DNA of 64,000 bases from UBA1952 sp965246855 (GCA_965246855.1 CBDFFP010000002.1:248001-312000); one strand, 5' to 3'; counted from the first letter of the stretch, positions 15,306 to 25,155 are shown. Translations and numbers: made by a program. The notes: a model not told the origin generated them from the sequence alone.

Positions 15306-17441
15306 TCACTTCTCCGCTTTGTATTTCAGCCCCATATTCCACCACATAAACGCCCACTTATCGGCCTGCTCGGCTACCAGTTGCGCGGTGGATTTTCCGG
15401 CCCCGTGTCCGGCGTTGGTTTCAATGCGGATGAGCGTAGGCTTCTCGCAGCTTTGGGCGCGTTGCAGCTCTGCCGCAAACTTGAAGGAGTGTGCCGGAAC
15501 CACGCGATCGTCGTGGTCGCCGGTGATGACCATTGTTGCCGGATAGCACGTTCCCGCCTTCACGTTGTGGACGGGCGAGTATTTGTGGAGGTATTCAAAC
15601 ATCTCTTTGTTGTCGTCTGCCGTGCCGTAGTCGTAAGCCCAGCCTGCGCCCGCCGTGAACTTGTGATAGCGCAGCATATCCAACACGCCTACCGCCGGAA
15701 ACGCCACGCCAAAAAGGTCAGGACGTTGCGTAATGGAAGCGCCTACAAGTAGCCCACCGTTGGAGCCGCCGGAAATCGCTAACCGGTCTTTGCGGGTAAT
15801 CTTCTCGTCTATCAGGTATTGTGCTGCAGCAATAAAATCGTCAAACACGTTCTGCTTTTGCTGCTTGGTTCCGGCATTGTGCCAGGCGTCGCCATACTCT
15901 CCACCGCCGCGCAGATTGGCTACTGCATACACACCGCCCTGCTCCAGAAGTGAAATAACGCTGGTGGAAAAGCTTGGCGACAGCGAGATGCTGAATCCGC
16001 CATAGCCATAGAGCATTGTCGGATTGCTGCCGTCGCGCTTCAATCCTTTCTTGCTGGTGATAATCATGGGCACTTTCGTACCGTCTTTGGACGTATAGAA
16101 TACCTGCTTGCTTTCATACGCAGCGGGGTCAAACTTCACTTTTGACTTCTTGTAGAGACTGGACTTTCCCGTTACAATATCGTAGCGGTAAATCGTGGCC
16201 GGCTCGATGTAATTGCTGAAAACATAGTACACCTCTTTGTCTTCGCGCTTGCCCGAAAAGCCCGACGCCGTGCCGGTTCCGGGCAGCGTTATTTGGCCTT
16301 CCTTCTTTCCGTTCAGGTCGTAGCGATAGACTTCTGAAAGGGCCGCGTTAAGGTATTGCGCAAAAAGTTTTCCGCCTGCCGCCGTAACACTTAAGGGCGC
16401 TTTGCCTTCAGGAATCACGGTTTGCCACTTTTCCGGGATTGGATTAGAGGCATCCACTTTCACCAGTTTGCGGTTGGGGGCGTCGCGGTTGGTAATGATG
16501 TACAGCATTCCGTCCTCGCTGTGAATCACATCCTGCTCATGGTCAAAGCCAGTTGCTATGGGAATCATTTTTGTGCGTTCCATGGTGAGGTTGCGCAGGT
16601 ACAATTCGTTACCGTAGGTAGCATTGGCGGCAGAGATGATGAGGAAGTTTTCGTCTTCCGTAACACCACCGCCCACATAGCGCCGTTTCTGCGCGTCGTC
16701 GTCGTCGTCGCCGTAGATGAGCGCGTCTTTGGATTGCGGGTTGCTCACGTTGTGCCAGTAGAGCTTGTGCGCATCGGTTTTGGCGGTTAGTTGCGAGCCT
16801 TCGGGTTTTTCGTAGGTAGCGTAATAAAAGCCGTCATTTCCTTTCCAAGAAATAGCAGAGAACTTGAGGTTTTCCAACGGCTGCCCGATGCGCTTTTTCG
16901 TTTTCGCATCCAGCACAAAAGCCTTTCCCCAATCGCTTCCGCCTTCCGAAATCATATAGGCACAGCGCGAGCCGTCTTTGGAAAAGAAAACACCGGAAAG
17001 CGAGGTCGTTCCGTCTTTGGAAAAGGTGTTCGGGTCTAGGAAAACTTCGGGTTTGCCGCTCCCCTTCTGCCGCCACAACACTGACTGTGCCTGAAGTCCG
17101 TCGTTCTTGTAAAAATACGTCCACTCGCCTTCCTTAAACGGCGCGGAGTAGCGCTCAAAATTGATAAGCTGCGTCAGCCGGTCCCGCCATGCTTTGCGAT
17201 ACGGAATCTGGTCCAGATACGCATCCGTAGCGATGTTCTGACGCTTCACCCAATCTCCTGTTTTTGCCGAGCGGTCGTCCTCCAGCCAGCGCAGCGGGTC
17301 GGCTACCGTTGTGCCGAAATAGGTCTCCGTAGTTTTGTCGGTAGCGAAATCCGTTTCGGGGTATTTGCCTTTGAAAGACGGGTCTTGAGCCAGCGCCATA
17401 GTGGTGGAAAGAAGGGAAAGGAAAAGAAGAGGAGTGCGCAT
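15306..17441 (-). CDS. Prolyl oligopeptidase (peptidase family S9A), exported
   Basis: A signal peptide (MRTPLLFLSLLSTTMALAQ) is followed by a beta-propeller half and a C-terminal alpha/beta-hydrolase half. The nucleophile lies in GGSNGGLLVG (Ser560), the acid in DHDDRVVP and the histidine in NAGHGAGKS. It cleaves short peptides after proline, here probably in the periplasm. The length of 711 residues is standard. It lies downstream of the M36 protease gene but a strong hairpin separates them, so it is probably its own unit. Confidence 0.95.
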   Translation of the reverse strand: MRTPLLFLSLLSTTMALAQDPSFKGKYPETDFATDKTTETYFGTTVADPLRWLEDDRSAKTGDWVKRQNIATDAYLDQIPYRKAWRDRLTQLINFERYSAPFKEGEWTYFYKNDGLQAQSVLWRQKGSGKPEVFLDPNTFSKDGTTSLSGVFFSKDGSRCAYMISEGGSDWGKAFVLDAKTKKRIGQPLENLKFSAISWKGNDGFYYATYEKPEGSQLTAKTDAHKLYWHNVSNPQSKDALIYGDDDDDAQKRRYVGGGVTEDENFLIISAANATYGNELYLRNLTMERTKMIPIATGFDHEQDVIHSEDGMLYIITNRDAPNRKLVKVDASNPIPEKWQTVIPEGKAPLSVTAAGGKLFAQYLNAALSEVYRYDLNGKKEGQITLPGTGTASGFSGKREDKEVYYVFSNYIEPATIYRYDIVTGKSSLYKKSKVKFDPAAYESKQVFYTSKDGTKVPMIITSKKGLKRDGSNPTMLYGYGGFSISLSPSFSTSVISLLEQGGVYAVANLRGGGEYGDAWHNAGTKQQKQNVFDDFIAAAQYLIDEKITRKDRLAISGGSNGGLLVGASITQRPDLFGVAFPAVGVLDMLRYHKFTAGAGWAYDYGTADDNKEMFEYLHKYSPVHNVKAGTCYPATMVITGDHDDRVVPAHSFKFAAELQRAQSCEKPTLIRIETNAGHGAGKSTAQLVAEQADKWAFMWWNMGLKYKAEK

Positions 17442-17484
17442 AAGGAGCGGGAAATTACGGGCCGCTTTGGAAAGCAGGCAAATA

Positions 17485-17510
17485 AGAAACGCGCCTTCCG
17501 GCGCGTTTCT
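17485..17510 (-). terminator. Terminator hairpin downstream of the M36 protease gene
   Basis: Eleven-base perfect stem AGAAACGCGCC / GGCGCGTTTCT with a four-base loop, lying between the stop of the M36 gene at 17559 and the start of the oligopeptidase at 17441. Confidence 0.7.
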
Positions 17511-17558
17511 GTAAGTCCTGACAAATGCACTTGCAAGTGTCTATCTGCAAATTTTCTT

Positions 17559-20399
17559 TTAATGCAGTACCTGCACTTTTTTCACCTGCTGCACACTCCC
17601 CGTTTTAATCCGCAGGAAATAGCTGCCGGAAGCAAGCTGCGAAGTATTGAATTCCACGAGCTGTGCCTGACCCGCTACTTCTTTCTCCGCTAAAAGCCGG
17701 CCTTGCAAATCGTAAAGCCCAATGGAAGCGCTAGGTAGCGAAGCGTCCATTTCAACCCTCATCATGTCAGTTGCCGGGTTGGGGTAAACGCGGATATTGG
17801 ATAGCGAAAGGTCTTCTACAGCCGTAGGGTCCTGCATGTCATAAAGCACAAAGTCATCCACAGCCCCTTCCAGGGAGCTGCTGGCCGTTGCAAGGTCGGA
17901 GAGCGGGAAGCGCAGCCTTACAGCGGAAATACTGGAGCCAATATAGTCGCGCACCCGGATGATGCGACGACGCCAGCTTTGGTCAGACTGCTTGGTGTAG
18001 TCCATCATAAACGGTGCGCCTCCATTTGCATTCTGAATCTGCACCCGCCAAAAATCAGTGCGTGCGTTTGAGCTCCTGTTGTTGCTAAACCAGCGGTAAT
18101 ATTCAATTACAGGCGTACGCATTCCGGTCAGGTCTATTGGTGGAGAGATCATCGTTGTTGTACCATTCTGCACCCCGGCAAAATTCGCGGTGAAAAGGCA
18201 TTTACTGCCGCTGGGTGTATGGTCGCCACCGGGCTGGATAACGAGTGACGTGAAGCCAGTTCCGGTTTGATAAGATGCAGTAGGTGTACCCCAGGTCCAG
18301 ATGCCGGAAGTGGCATTATCTCCGGCAACATTGCCTACCTTCCAACCCGTCGTATCGCTTTCGAAATCCTGCGTCAAAACAGGTTTTAGGCCAATACCAA
18401 ACTGGTAGGCCAAAGTGGATTCCGTAGAAGAGAGATCCGGACGGTATCCTGCCGGATAGTAGGTAACATCTTCCGGCGCGAGTGCGTTCTTCACGCGGAT
18501 GTAATAATCCATTACCGTTCCGGCGTTCTGGCCGGGAATGGTAGCAGTGAAGTTGCTTCCCAATAAACTTATCCCTGTGCTGTCCCAAGCTACTGCAGGC
18601 ACAGCGCGAGGACGGAAGAAGAGCATGGCACCGCCAAAGACGGCTGGTTGTGCAGTCGTTAGCGTGCCGGTAATCGTGATGGCTATACTGGCTGGTTGGT
18701 GCGCTACCTCATTGTGTACCACATTGGTATAGGCACCGAGATAAATACCGTGGTCAGCAAAGGCGCGGATAATTTGAGTGAGATGCGGCGTGCCGTTGTT
18801 CAGATTGTTATCATTATCATCGGCCAGCAATGCAGACACCAAGATGCCACGGTAGATGGCCGGTTCGTTGCCTACAAGCCCGTCGGCCAAGCTGTAGAAA
18901 GACTCTATAAAAAGCGGTCTCATGCTGTCGGCATCGCCCAGATATTTGGCTACGTGCCACCACGACCCGGCAATCATTTCGCCGTCGGCGTGAACCTCGC
19001 CTTTAATATCCACCGGAATCCTTTTCACTACATTGTCGTAGCGACGGATAATAGCGCCCTGGCCAGTGGAGCCTTCGCCTATAATTGGCACTTTGGTAAT
19101 CATCATTGCCCAAACATCCGCATAAGCTTCGTTGAGCGCGCCGTTATACATCCGGCGTGCGCCGTTCTGATTGTAGAAGCGCTCGTTGATGCCGTGGCCG
19201 TATTCGTGGTAGATAATGTCGGCATAGTTGGTCATAGACTGGCAGCCGCCGCTTGCTGCGTAAAAGTTGATAGAAGAGCCGTTATAAAAAGCGTTGCAGG
19301 AGCCTGTTGTCAGGTCTACATTGGTAGGCAACTGAACGTCCATGCCCGTAAAGGAAGGCAGTTGCGCCTTCGCAAAATCATGAATGCGGGTGACGTGGTA
19401 ATACGCGTTCTGATAGTTGATGCTGTCGTTGCGAATCACGATGCTGTTTGTGTCCAACACCGAAACAGTAATGGAAGGCGTAGTGCCACCCGTACCGCCT
19501 ACATATACCCGCGACCAGCGTCCTTGCAAAGGAAGCGTTACCGTAGCAGGCAGACTTACACCTGTACCGACAGCAAGCCCGTTGCCATCAGTAAAGAAAC
19601 TGCTGCTTCCTACCCGTACCGTCAGGTCGGGAAAAGCAACGGTGTCAATCGGATCGGTAGGGTGCAAGGCTTGCTTCTGGCCTTTTACGGTCAGGTTCAG
19701 ATCGGTGCGGGTGCGGTTGTGGCGGAGGAGCAATTTTCCGGTCATCGCGCTGATGTAGCCCTCGTAGTTGGCGGGCGTTTGTCCGTCCTCGCTGATGCCT
19801 TCCGCCGTGAAAGGATATGCAGGCTGCAAGTGGCTGAGGCCGTCATCGCCCGTTTCCGGCATCCATACCCAGTCGTTGCTCATCACCACATCGCGAATCA
19901 CTTCACCGCCGTGCGGTTTTTCTGTGGCCGCTGCTTTCACCGCATCAGGAAGCAACTTGGGAGAAACCCCGGCAACAGGCGTTTGGGGAACAGCCGCCTG
20001 CAGACGAACGAGCGTTCCATTCTTCGCAAACTGAAAGCGCAGATGAGAAAACAAAGCTTCGCGCCCTTCAATCTTCCGGCCAAAATTCACGTAAGTAAAT
20101 TTCGCCGTCGCGTTGATTGCTGCTACGCTCCACTCTTCGGGCACAATACCTGCTTCGCGGAGACGGCCATTGATAAAAGTCTGCGCCCTTTCTTCCGGCG
20201 TATTTCCACTTAGCAAAAGCGGCTTTCCATAAGCATCCAAACGGGAAATATCCCCCACACCGTCGGCGTCCATCAGCCAGTTAGGCAGCGCTTTTTCAAA
20301 AGAAATACGCCCTGCCGTTTTGGTGGACGTTTTGGAAGTTTGCGCGCCTGCGCCCAGCGTCGCCAGCAATGCGGCAGACAGGATAAGACCTTTTTTCAA
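17559..20399 (-). CDS. Secreted M36 (fungalysin-type) metalloprotease with T9SS sorting domain
   Basis: With the TTG start at 20399 the protein begins MKKGLILSAALLATLGAGAQ, a good signal peptide; the longer frame upstream adds unrelated residues. A propeptide region leads to the zinc site HEYGH (H398-H402) with the third ligand in NEAYADVW (E424), and M36 family context HEYGHGINERF. Later regions hold a lectin-like or MAM-like beta domain and a final 75 residues (NIRVYPNPATDMMRV to KKVQVLH) that form a type-A T9SS signal. The enzyme should therefore be released or anchored outside the outer membrane and digest protein. Confidence 0.92.
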   Translation of the reverse strand: MKKGLILSAALLATLGAGAQTSKTSTKTAGRISFEKALPNWLMDADGVGDISRLDAYGKPLLLSGNTPEERAQTFINGRLREAGIVPEEWSVAAINATAKFTYVNFGRKIEGREALFSHLRFQFAKNGTLVRLQAAVPQTPVAGVSPKLLPDAVKAAATEKPHGGEVIRDVVMSNDWVWMPETGDDGLSHLQPAYPFTAEGISEDGQTPANYEGYISAMTGKLLLRHNRTRTDLNLTVKGQKQALHPTDPIDTVAFPDLTVRVGSSSFFTDGNGLAVGTGVSLPATVTLPLQGRWSRVYVGGTGGTTPSITVSVLDTNSIVIRNDSINYQNAYYHVTRIHDFAKAQLPSFTGMDVQLPTNVDLTTGSCNAFYNGSSINFYAASGGCQSMTNYADIIYHEYGHGINERFYNQNGARRMYNGALNEAYADVWAMMITKVPIIGEGSTGQGAIIRRYDNVVKRIPVDIKGEVHADGEMIAGSWWHVAKYLGDADSMRPLFIESFYSLADGLVGNEPAIYRGILVSALLADDNDNNLNNGTPHLTQIIRAFADHGIYLGAYTNVVHNEVAHQPASIAITITGTLTTAQPAVFGGAMLFFRPRAVPAVAWDSTGISLLGSNFTATIPGQNAGTVMDYYIRVKNALAPEDVTYYPAGYRPDLSSTESTLAYQFGIGLKPVLTQDFESDTTGWKVGNVAGDNATSGIWTWGTPTASYQTGTGFTSLVIQPGGDHTPSGSKCLFTANFAGVQNGTTTMISPPIDLTGMRTPVIEYYRWFSNNRSSNARTDFWRVQIQNANGGAPFMMDYTKQSDQSWRRRIIRVRDYIGSSISAVRLRFPLSDLATASSSLEGAVDDFVLYDMQDPTAVEDLSLSNIRVYPNPATDMMRVEMDASLPSASIGLYDLQGRLLAEKEVAGQAQLVEFNTSQLASGSYFLRIKTGSVQQVKKVQVLH

Positions 20400-20515
20400 A
20401 AGAGGAAGAATTAAAACGGGGAAATGTCTACAAAAAGATTTAGCGAATTTAAGAGAAACCAACAAACGCAGAATGCTTAAGTTTCTCCAGAAAAGGCTTT
20501 TTACAGAAAAAAGAC

Positions 20516-20546
20516 AGCGTTTCTTTCCAGAGAAAAGAAACGCTGC
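20516..20546 (-). terminator. Terminator hairpin of the fumarase gene
   Basis: Twelve-base perfect stem (CAGCGTTTCTTT / AAAGAAACGCTG) with a seven-base loop. Read on the minus strand it is followed by GTCTTTTTTC, a proper T run, placing it at the end of the fumC transcript and upstream of the M36 gene. Confidence 0.75.
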
Positions 20547-20596
20547 TTGTGACGCTAAAGGCCTGAAGGCCTCCGCTGTGTTTTGAGTATCTGCAT

Positions 20597-20616
20597 CCAC
20601 GCCCTAAAGGGCGTGG
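20597..20616. repeat. Short palindrome, family D
   Basis: CCACGCCCTAAAGGGCGTGG is a 20-base palindrome. An identical copy, also next to the trinucleotide TTG or CAA on its outer side, lies at 37834-37853. The 302-base gap 20400-20701 holds this, the terminator at 20516 and nothing else seen. Confidence 0.75.
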
Positions 20617-20701
20617 CAATTAGTTTTCCAAATACCGTCGGAATCTGCGAACACTATCCAACGGCGAAGCCATCCAACCTTCCAACACGAAACTTCCAAT
20701 C

Positions 20702-22120
20702 TTAAATCTTCCCTACCATCTCCTTCGGCACGACCCACTCGTCAAACTGCGCCTCGGTCATATGCTCAAACGGCGTGTCTTTTAGTTTGTATTCAAGGGC
20801 AGCCTGCTTCAGCGTGATGCCTCGTTTGTGCGCGTCCTGCGCAATCGCCGCCGCGTTGTAATAACCGATTTTCGGGTTCAGCGCCGTTACCAGCATCAGC
20901 GAGTTGCGCACGTGCTCCGCGATGTTCTTCTCAATCGGCTCAATGCCTTCCGCGCATTTATCGTTGAAGCTCACGCAGCCTTCGCCAATCAGCCGCGCCG
21001 AGTGGAGGAAGTTATAAATCATCATCGGCTTATAAACGTTCAGCTCAAAATGGCCGTTCATCCCGCCGATGTTGATCGCCACGTCGTTGCCCATCACCTG
21101 ACAGGCGATCATCGTCAGCGCCTCGCACTGCGTAGGGTTCACTTTGCCGGGCATAATAGAAGAGCCGGGTTCATTGTCGGGGATATGAAGCTCCCCAATT
21201 CCCGCGCGCGGCCCGCTGCTCAACATGCGGATGTCGTTGGCGATTTTCATGAGCGAAGCCGCCACCGTTTTCAGTGCACCGTGGGCTTCCACAATTGCGT
21301 CGTGCGCGGCAAGGCTTTCAAACTTGTTTTCGGCAGTGATGAAGGGAAGGCCCGTCAGCTCCGCAATTTTCGCCGCTACTTTCACATCATAGCCGTCCGG
21401 TGTGTTCAGGCCCGTGCCCACTGCCGTTCCACCCAGCGCCAGTTCACTCAGGTGCGGCAAGCTGTTTTGAATCGCGCGCAGTCCGTGGTCAAGCTGGGAA
21501 ACGTAACCGCTGATTTCCTGCCCAACGGTGAGCGGCGTGGCATCCATAAAATGCGTACGGCCAATCTTCACCACGTGCATGTATTCTTCCGCCTTCGCCG
21601 TCAGTGTATCGCGCAGTTTTTGGATGCCGGGAATGGTGTTGTGGAGCAGCACTTCATAGGCCGCAATGTGCATCGCGGTGGGAAAAGTATCGTTGCTGCT
21701 CTGGCTTTTGTTTACGTCGTCGTTGGGGTTCAGCGCCTTTTTTTCGTCCATCAAGGAGCCGCCGTTCAGCACATGCGCGCGGTAAGCAATCACCTCGTTC
21801 ACGTTCATATTGCTTTGCGTGCCGGAGCCGGTTTGCCATACCACGAGCGGGAATTGGTCAGCCAGTTTTCCATCCAGAATCTCGTCGCATACCTTTCCAA
21901 TCAAGGCCGCTTTCTCCCCCGTCAGCACACCCAAATCCGCGTTGGTCAGCGCGGCGGCTTTTTTCAGAAACGCAAAAGCGCGGATGATTTCGCGGGGCAT
22001 CCGGTTGATGTCCTGTGCGATTTTGAAGTTGTCAATCGAGCGTTGCGTTTGCGCGCCATAGTAGGCGTCAGCCGGAACCTGCACGGTTCCCATCGTGTCT
22101 TTTTCGGTGCGGAAATTCAT
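20702..22120 (-). CDS. fumC: Class II fumarate hydratase
   Basis: The enzyme hydrates fumarate to malate in the citric-acid cycle. The full class II sequence is present at 472 residues: TGSGTQSNMNVNEV, KIGRTHFMDATPLT, and the signature GSSIMPGKVNPTQCEA with the catalytic serine loop. The N-terminus MNFRTEKDTMGTVQVP is the family's. It stands alone, with a TACCTTCG box six bases upstream of the ATG and a terminator at 20516. Confidence 0.97.
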   Translation of the reverse strand: MNFRTEKDTMGTVQVPADAYYGAQTQRSIDNFKIAQDINRMPREIIRAFAFLKKAAALTNADLGVLTGEKAALIGKVCDEILDGKLADQFPLVVWQTGSGTQSNMNVNEVIAYRAHVLNGGSLMDEKKALNPNDDVNKSQSSNDTFPTAMHIAAYEVLLHNTIPGIQKLRDTLTAKAEEYMHVVKIGRTHFMDATPLTVGQEISGYVSQLDHGLRAIQNSLPHLSELALGGTAVGTGLNTPDGYDVKVAAKIAELTGLPFITAENKFESLAAHDAIVEAHGALKTVAASLMKIANDIRMLSSGPRAGIGELHIPDNEPGSSIMPGKVNPTQCEALTMIACQVMGNDVAINIGGMNGHFELNVYKPMMIYNFLHSARLIGEGCVSFNDKCAEGIEPIEKNIAEHVRNSLMLVTALNPKIGYYNAAAIAQDAHKRGITLKQAALEYKLKDTPFEHMTEAQFDEWVVPKEMVGKI

Positions 22121-22125
22121 GGCGG

Positions 22126-22133
22126 CGAAGGTA
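22126..22133 (-). promoter_or_regulatory. Probable -7 box of fumC
   Basis: TACCTTCG on the minus strand differs from TAnnTTTG at one base and ends five bases before the ATG at 22120, matching the short-leader spacing seen elsewhere in the window. Confidence 0.3.
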
Positions 22134-22161
22134 GGGGCGGACGTATGTGTCTGCCCAAAAA

Positions 22162-22193
22162 CACCTGTCCTGCTTCAGGAAACGGGACAGGTG
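22162..22193 (-). terminator. Terminator of the AAA ATPase gene
   Basis: Nine-base stem CACCTGTCC / GGACAGGTG followed on the minus strand by TTTTT, 45 bases after the stop at 22238. Confidence 0.7.
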
Positions 22194-22237
22194 ATCTTGT
22201 AGAGATTGATTATAGTTATGCTAACCGTCAAGAAGCC

Positions 22238-23362
22238 TCACGCCTTCCCAAAACCAATCGCTGCCCGTTGCGGCACCACCGAAAAATCCGGCGCTTTCCA
22301 GTTATAGATTTCGGCGAGGGTCAGCGGTGCATCCGTGCTTTCTTCCGGCCCGTAAAGCTGCCGCAGCAAAGCCGTCGCTTTTGAGGCTTCCAGCGGTTTG
22401 AATTCATACACGCCTTTAAGGCGGCCTTTGCGCAACAGCGCGCTGTCTAACCGCCCTATCTGCGTGTTGAACGTGCACAGAAACTGAATGCCGAGGCTGT
22501 TTCCCAAAATCCCGTCCGTCAGGTTCAGCAACATAGAAATAGCCGAGCCGCGCTCCTGCTCCCGCGAAATCAGAAGTTCTTCCGCGTCTTCAATCACTAC
22601 AATGCTGTTCTCGTTGTCCAGCAGGAGCTCTGTAAACTGCGGCGTATCCAGGGTGGCGGCCAGCTTGGGCGAAAGAAAAATCGTGCGCTTCCGGAAGCCC
22701 GCAATCAAGTGTTGCAGATAGGTGGATTTTCCCGTGCCGGGCACGCCGTGCAGCAGGTAAAGGCCCGCTTCTCCTTTTTTGGAAAGCGCCGCTTTCCATT
22801 GTTCATGCAGCGGAAGCAGGTCATCGTTGTAGTGCGTTTCCAACACCAGTTTCGGCGCTTTGAACGTCACCTTTTTCAAGTCCATAAACCCGTTGCCGTT
22901 GGTGATCAGATGCACCGCCGGTTCGGGCTTCTGCCGGGCTCGGAGCTTGCGGAGTTTACCGGAAATTTGTTGCGCTTCTTCGCTGCACGAATCGTTATAC
23001 AGCACGCAGGTGGTTCCGTTTGCTTCAATATCCACCAGCAATCCCTCCCCTAAAACGTACAACACATTATTCAGTTGTTGCCGCGTCTTCTTCTCCTTCC
23101 ACACCTCGCACAGGTACTTCGCTTCCACGCGCGCCGTCAAGTGCGTTTCCACCCATGTCATCGCCTTTTTGTGGGCAACATTCGTCAGGCGGATGATGGA
23201 AGGATACACGCCGAAACGGCCATAGTAAAGCTGCCCGCAGGAAAGATAATTGCTGCTGTCAAAAACGTTGAAAAAGCTGTTTGTAGGCGTCATATCAGGC
23301 ATGGAAACGGCGGGTCTGCGGCTGTAGTGCTCGTTGGAATAAGCGGGTTTGGAGAATCTCAT
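22238..23362 (-). CDS. BCS1-like AAA ATPase
   Basis: The AAA module occupies roughly residues 175-345: Walker A GVPGTGKST, Walker B SIVVIEDAEELL, sensor 1 FLCTFNT and arginine finger region LRKGRLKGVYEF, all in the pattern of Bcs1-type AAA proteins. The first 170 residues lack the membrane helix of mitochondrial Bcs1 and match nothing I know, so substrate recognition is open. At 374 residues it looks complete. It is a single-gene unit with its own terminator at 22162. Confidence 0.85.
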   Translation of the reverse strand: MRFSKPAYSNEHYSRRPAVSMPDMTPTNSFFNVFDSSNYLSCGQLYYGRFGVYPSIIRLTNVAHKKAMTWVETHLTARVEAKYLCEVWKEKKTRQQLNNVLYVLGEGLLVDIEANGTTCVLYNDSCSEEAQQISGKLRKLRARQKPEPAVHLITNGNGFMDLKKVTFKAPKLVLETHYNDDLLPLHEQWKAALSKKGEAGLYLLHGVPGTGKSTYLQHLIAGFRKRTIFLSPKLAATLDTPQFTELLLDNENSIVVIEDAEELLISREQERGSAISMLLNLTDGILGNSLGIQFLCTFNTQIGRLDSALLRKGRLKGVYEFKPLEASKATALLRQLYGPEESTDAPLTLAEIYNWKAPDFSVVPQRAAIGFGKA

Positions 23363-23668
23363 GCAGCGCGTTTAGCAAACGGTAAAGATGCGAAAAGACC
23401 CCGCCAAAAAGGGACGGGGTCTTTTAAAGAGAAAGAAAAATGTACGTTTGGAAAAGGAAAACAGTCCTTGCTTTTAAAGCTGCCCCAAATACCCGTTTGG
23501 CCAAGTCCGAAGCGCAGCCTTTGCAGCGGGGCCGACTTGGTCGCACAGGCCCGCAGTCTTCAGACTGCATAAAAGCAGACACAACCTGAAGCCCGCCCCA
23601 CCCGACTTTTGCAACCCCATTTCTCCAACCTTCCCCCACCCCCTTTGTTGGTAGCCCGCCCTCCTCTT
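23363..23668. other. Divergent intergenic gap with a GC-rich hairpin
   Basis: The 306 bases separate the AAA gene from the flavin-reductase-like gene. A hairpin AAAAGACCCCG / CGGGGTCTTTT lies at 23393-23425, which looks like a terminator although no gene is seen to need one; a second stem pairs CCAAGTC near 23503 with GACTTGG near 23534. No promoter box matching TAnnTTTG was found on either strand. Confidence 0.45.
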
Positions 23669-24292
23669 ATGCAACACTTCACCCCCGCCCAATGGGACAC
23701 CTGGTCGCGCTGGCCCCGCGCCCGTTTTATGGCCTGCCTCTCCGGCTACAAGCCCGGCATGTTGGTAGGCACCACCAACGCCGACGGCCAACCCAATCTT
23801 TCCCTTTTCCAGAACATCGTCCATCTCGGTGCGCAGCCGCCCCTCCTCGGCCTCCTCAATCGCCCCCGCGAAGCCACGCCCCACACCCTTACCAATATTG
23901 AAGCCACAGGCCGCTTCACCCTCTCTGCCGTAGCCGAAGCGATGATTCCACAGGCCCACGCCACGAGCGCCAAATACGAAGCCGGTATTTCGGAGTTTGA
24001 CGCTACCGGCCTGCAACCTTTTTGGCCCGAAGCCGGCGGCCCGCCCGCAGTAGCGGGAAGCCCCCTGATGCTGGCGTTGCGTTTGGAAGAAATCCTCCCC
24101 ATCCGCCAAAACGGAACCTTCCTCATCATCGGCACCGTAACCGACGTGTGGCTCGCCGAAGGCCTCCACCACGAAGACGGCAGCCTCGACCTCGCAGCAG
24201 CGGGCGTTGCCTGTACGTTGGGTTTGGAACATTGGGCTGTACCGAAAAAAACGGTTCACGTGGGCCACGCATCCGTCGTTGAGAGGAAGTAA
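23669..24292 (+). CDS. Flavin-reductase-like (FMN-binding split barrel) protein
   Basis: A 207-residue protein with the start of the flavoprotein split-barrel fold: MLVGTTNADGQPNLSLFQNI is the conserved first strand pair, followed by TPHTLTNIEATGRFTLS and EAGISEFDATGL. These match the DIM6/NTAB flavin-reductase family, which binds FMN and often serves as a reductase for oxygenases. No partner oxygenase is nearby, so the substrate is unknown. The ATG at 23669 is chosen since 20 residues upstream of it are proline-rich and unrelated. Confidence 0.85.
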   Translation: MQHFTPAQWDTWSRWPRARFMACLSGYKPGMLVGTTNADGQPNLSLFQNIVHLGAQPPLLGLLNRPREATPHTLTNIEATGRFTLSAVAEAMIPQAHATSAKYEAGISEFDATGLQPFWPEAGGPPAVAGSPLMLALRLEEILPIRQNGTFLIIGTVTDVWLAEGLHHEDGSLDLAAAGVACTLGLEHWAVPKKTVHVGHASVVERK

Positions 24293-24327
24293 AAGATGTA
24301 TCCAAACCTGACCACGCGGCTGTTTCG

Positions 24328-24432
24328 GCGATAATCTTTTATCATCGGGGAAGGATCTTGCCGGACGCAAGCCGCAAAGGCCCCTGTCATTTTGAGCTTG
24401 CCGAAGAACGGGATGACAAAAGATTTTCGATA
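24328..24432. repeat. Inverted repeat, family B
   Basis: ATAATCTTTTATCATCGGGG at the left and ATGACAAAAGATTTTCGAT at the right are near complements, enclosing a GGATCTTGCCGG segment. Similar elements lie at 38716-38830 and 59440-59555. It lies just upstream of the SDR gene. Confidence 0.65.
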
Positions 24433-24465
24433 AAAACGCCTCTTCCATACGCTACAAGAACTACT

Positions 24466-25155
24466 ATGAAAACCGCTATCATCACCGGCATCACCCACGG
24501 CATTGGCCGCGCCATCACCGAAAAACTTCTCCACGAAGGCTTCCACGTCATCGGCTGTGCCCGCAACGAAAACGACCTGCGAAGCATGGAGGCTCAATGG
24601 GAAGGAAAGCTGCAGACCCACGTCGTGGACGTCGCTAACCGCGCGCAGACAGACGCCTTTGCCCAAGCCATTCTTTCCACCGGAAACGCGCCGCAAATCC
24701 TCGTGAACAACGCAGGCATCTACCAGCCCGGCAACCTTGCCGACGAGCCGGAAGGGCAATTGGAAAAGATGCTCTCCGTCAATCTCCTTTCCGCCTATCA
24801 CCTCACCCGCGCGCTGTTGCCCGCAATGAAGAGAAGCGGCAGCGGCCACATTTTTAACCTGTGCAGCATCGCAAGTTTGCAGGCCTATCCCGGCGGCGGC
24901 GCGTACAGCATTTCCAAGTATGCGCTGCTTGGTTTCTCCGATAACCTGCGCGAAGAACTAAAGCCCACCGGCATCCGCGTCACCGCCATTTGTCCCGGCG
25001 CGGTGTGGAGCCGCTCGTGGGAAGGAAGCGGCGTAAATCCCGAAAACATCATCGCCGCCGCTGACATCGCCGAACTGCTTTGGAGCGCCTATAACCTCTC
25101 GCCCGCTGCTTGCTTGGAAAGGCTTGTGATTCGCCCGCAGGGCGGGGATTTGTAG
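24466..25155 (+). CDS. Short-chain dehydrogenase/reductase
   Basis: A 229-residue classical SDR: dinucleotide-binding TGITHGIGRA at residues 7-16, NNAGIY at about 80, the catalytic serine in LCSIASLQ, and the YSISK active-site tetrad near residue 148. Cofactor and substrate are not identifiable; the family oxidises or reduces alcohols or ketones. The ATG at 24466 begins exactly at the family N-terminus. It stands between a family B repeat and the batD operon. Confidence 0.92.
   Translation: MKTAIITGITHGIGRAITEKLLHEGFHVIGCARNENDLRSMEAQWEGKLQTHVVDVANRAQTDAFAQAILSTGNAPQILVNNAGIYQPGNLADEPEGQLEKMLSVNLLSAYHLTRALLPAMKRSGSGHIFNLCSIASLQAYPGGGAYSISKYALLGFSDNLREELKPTGIRVTAICPGAVWSRSWEGSGVNPENIIAAADIAELLWSAYNLSPAACLERLVIRPQGGDL

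Noticed and set aside
18696..20213. 505-residue plus-strand frame opposite the M36 protease
   Set aside because: Antisense shadow of a gene with a full protease motif set; no domain is visible.
20828..22384. 518-residue plus-strand frame opposite fumC
   Set aside because: Shadow of fumC; composition is Arg/His-rich and there is no motif.
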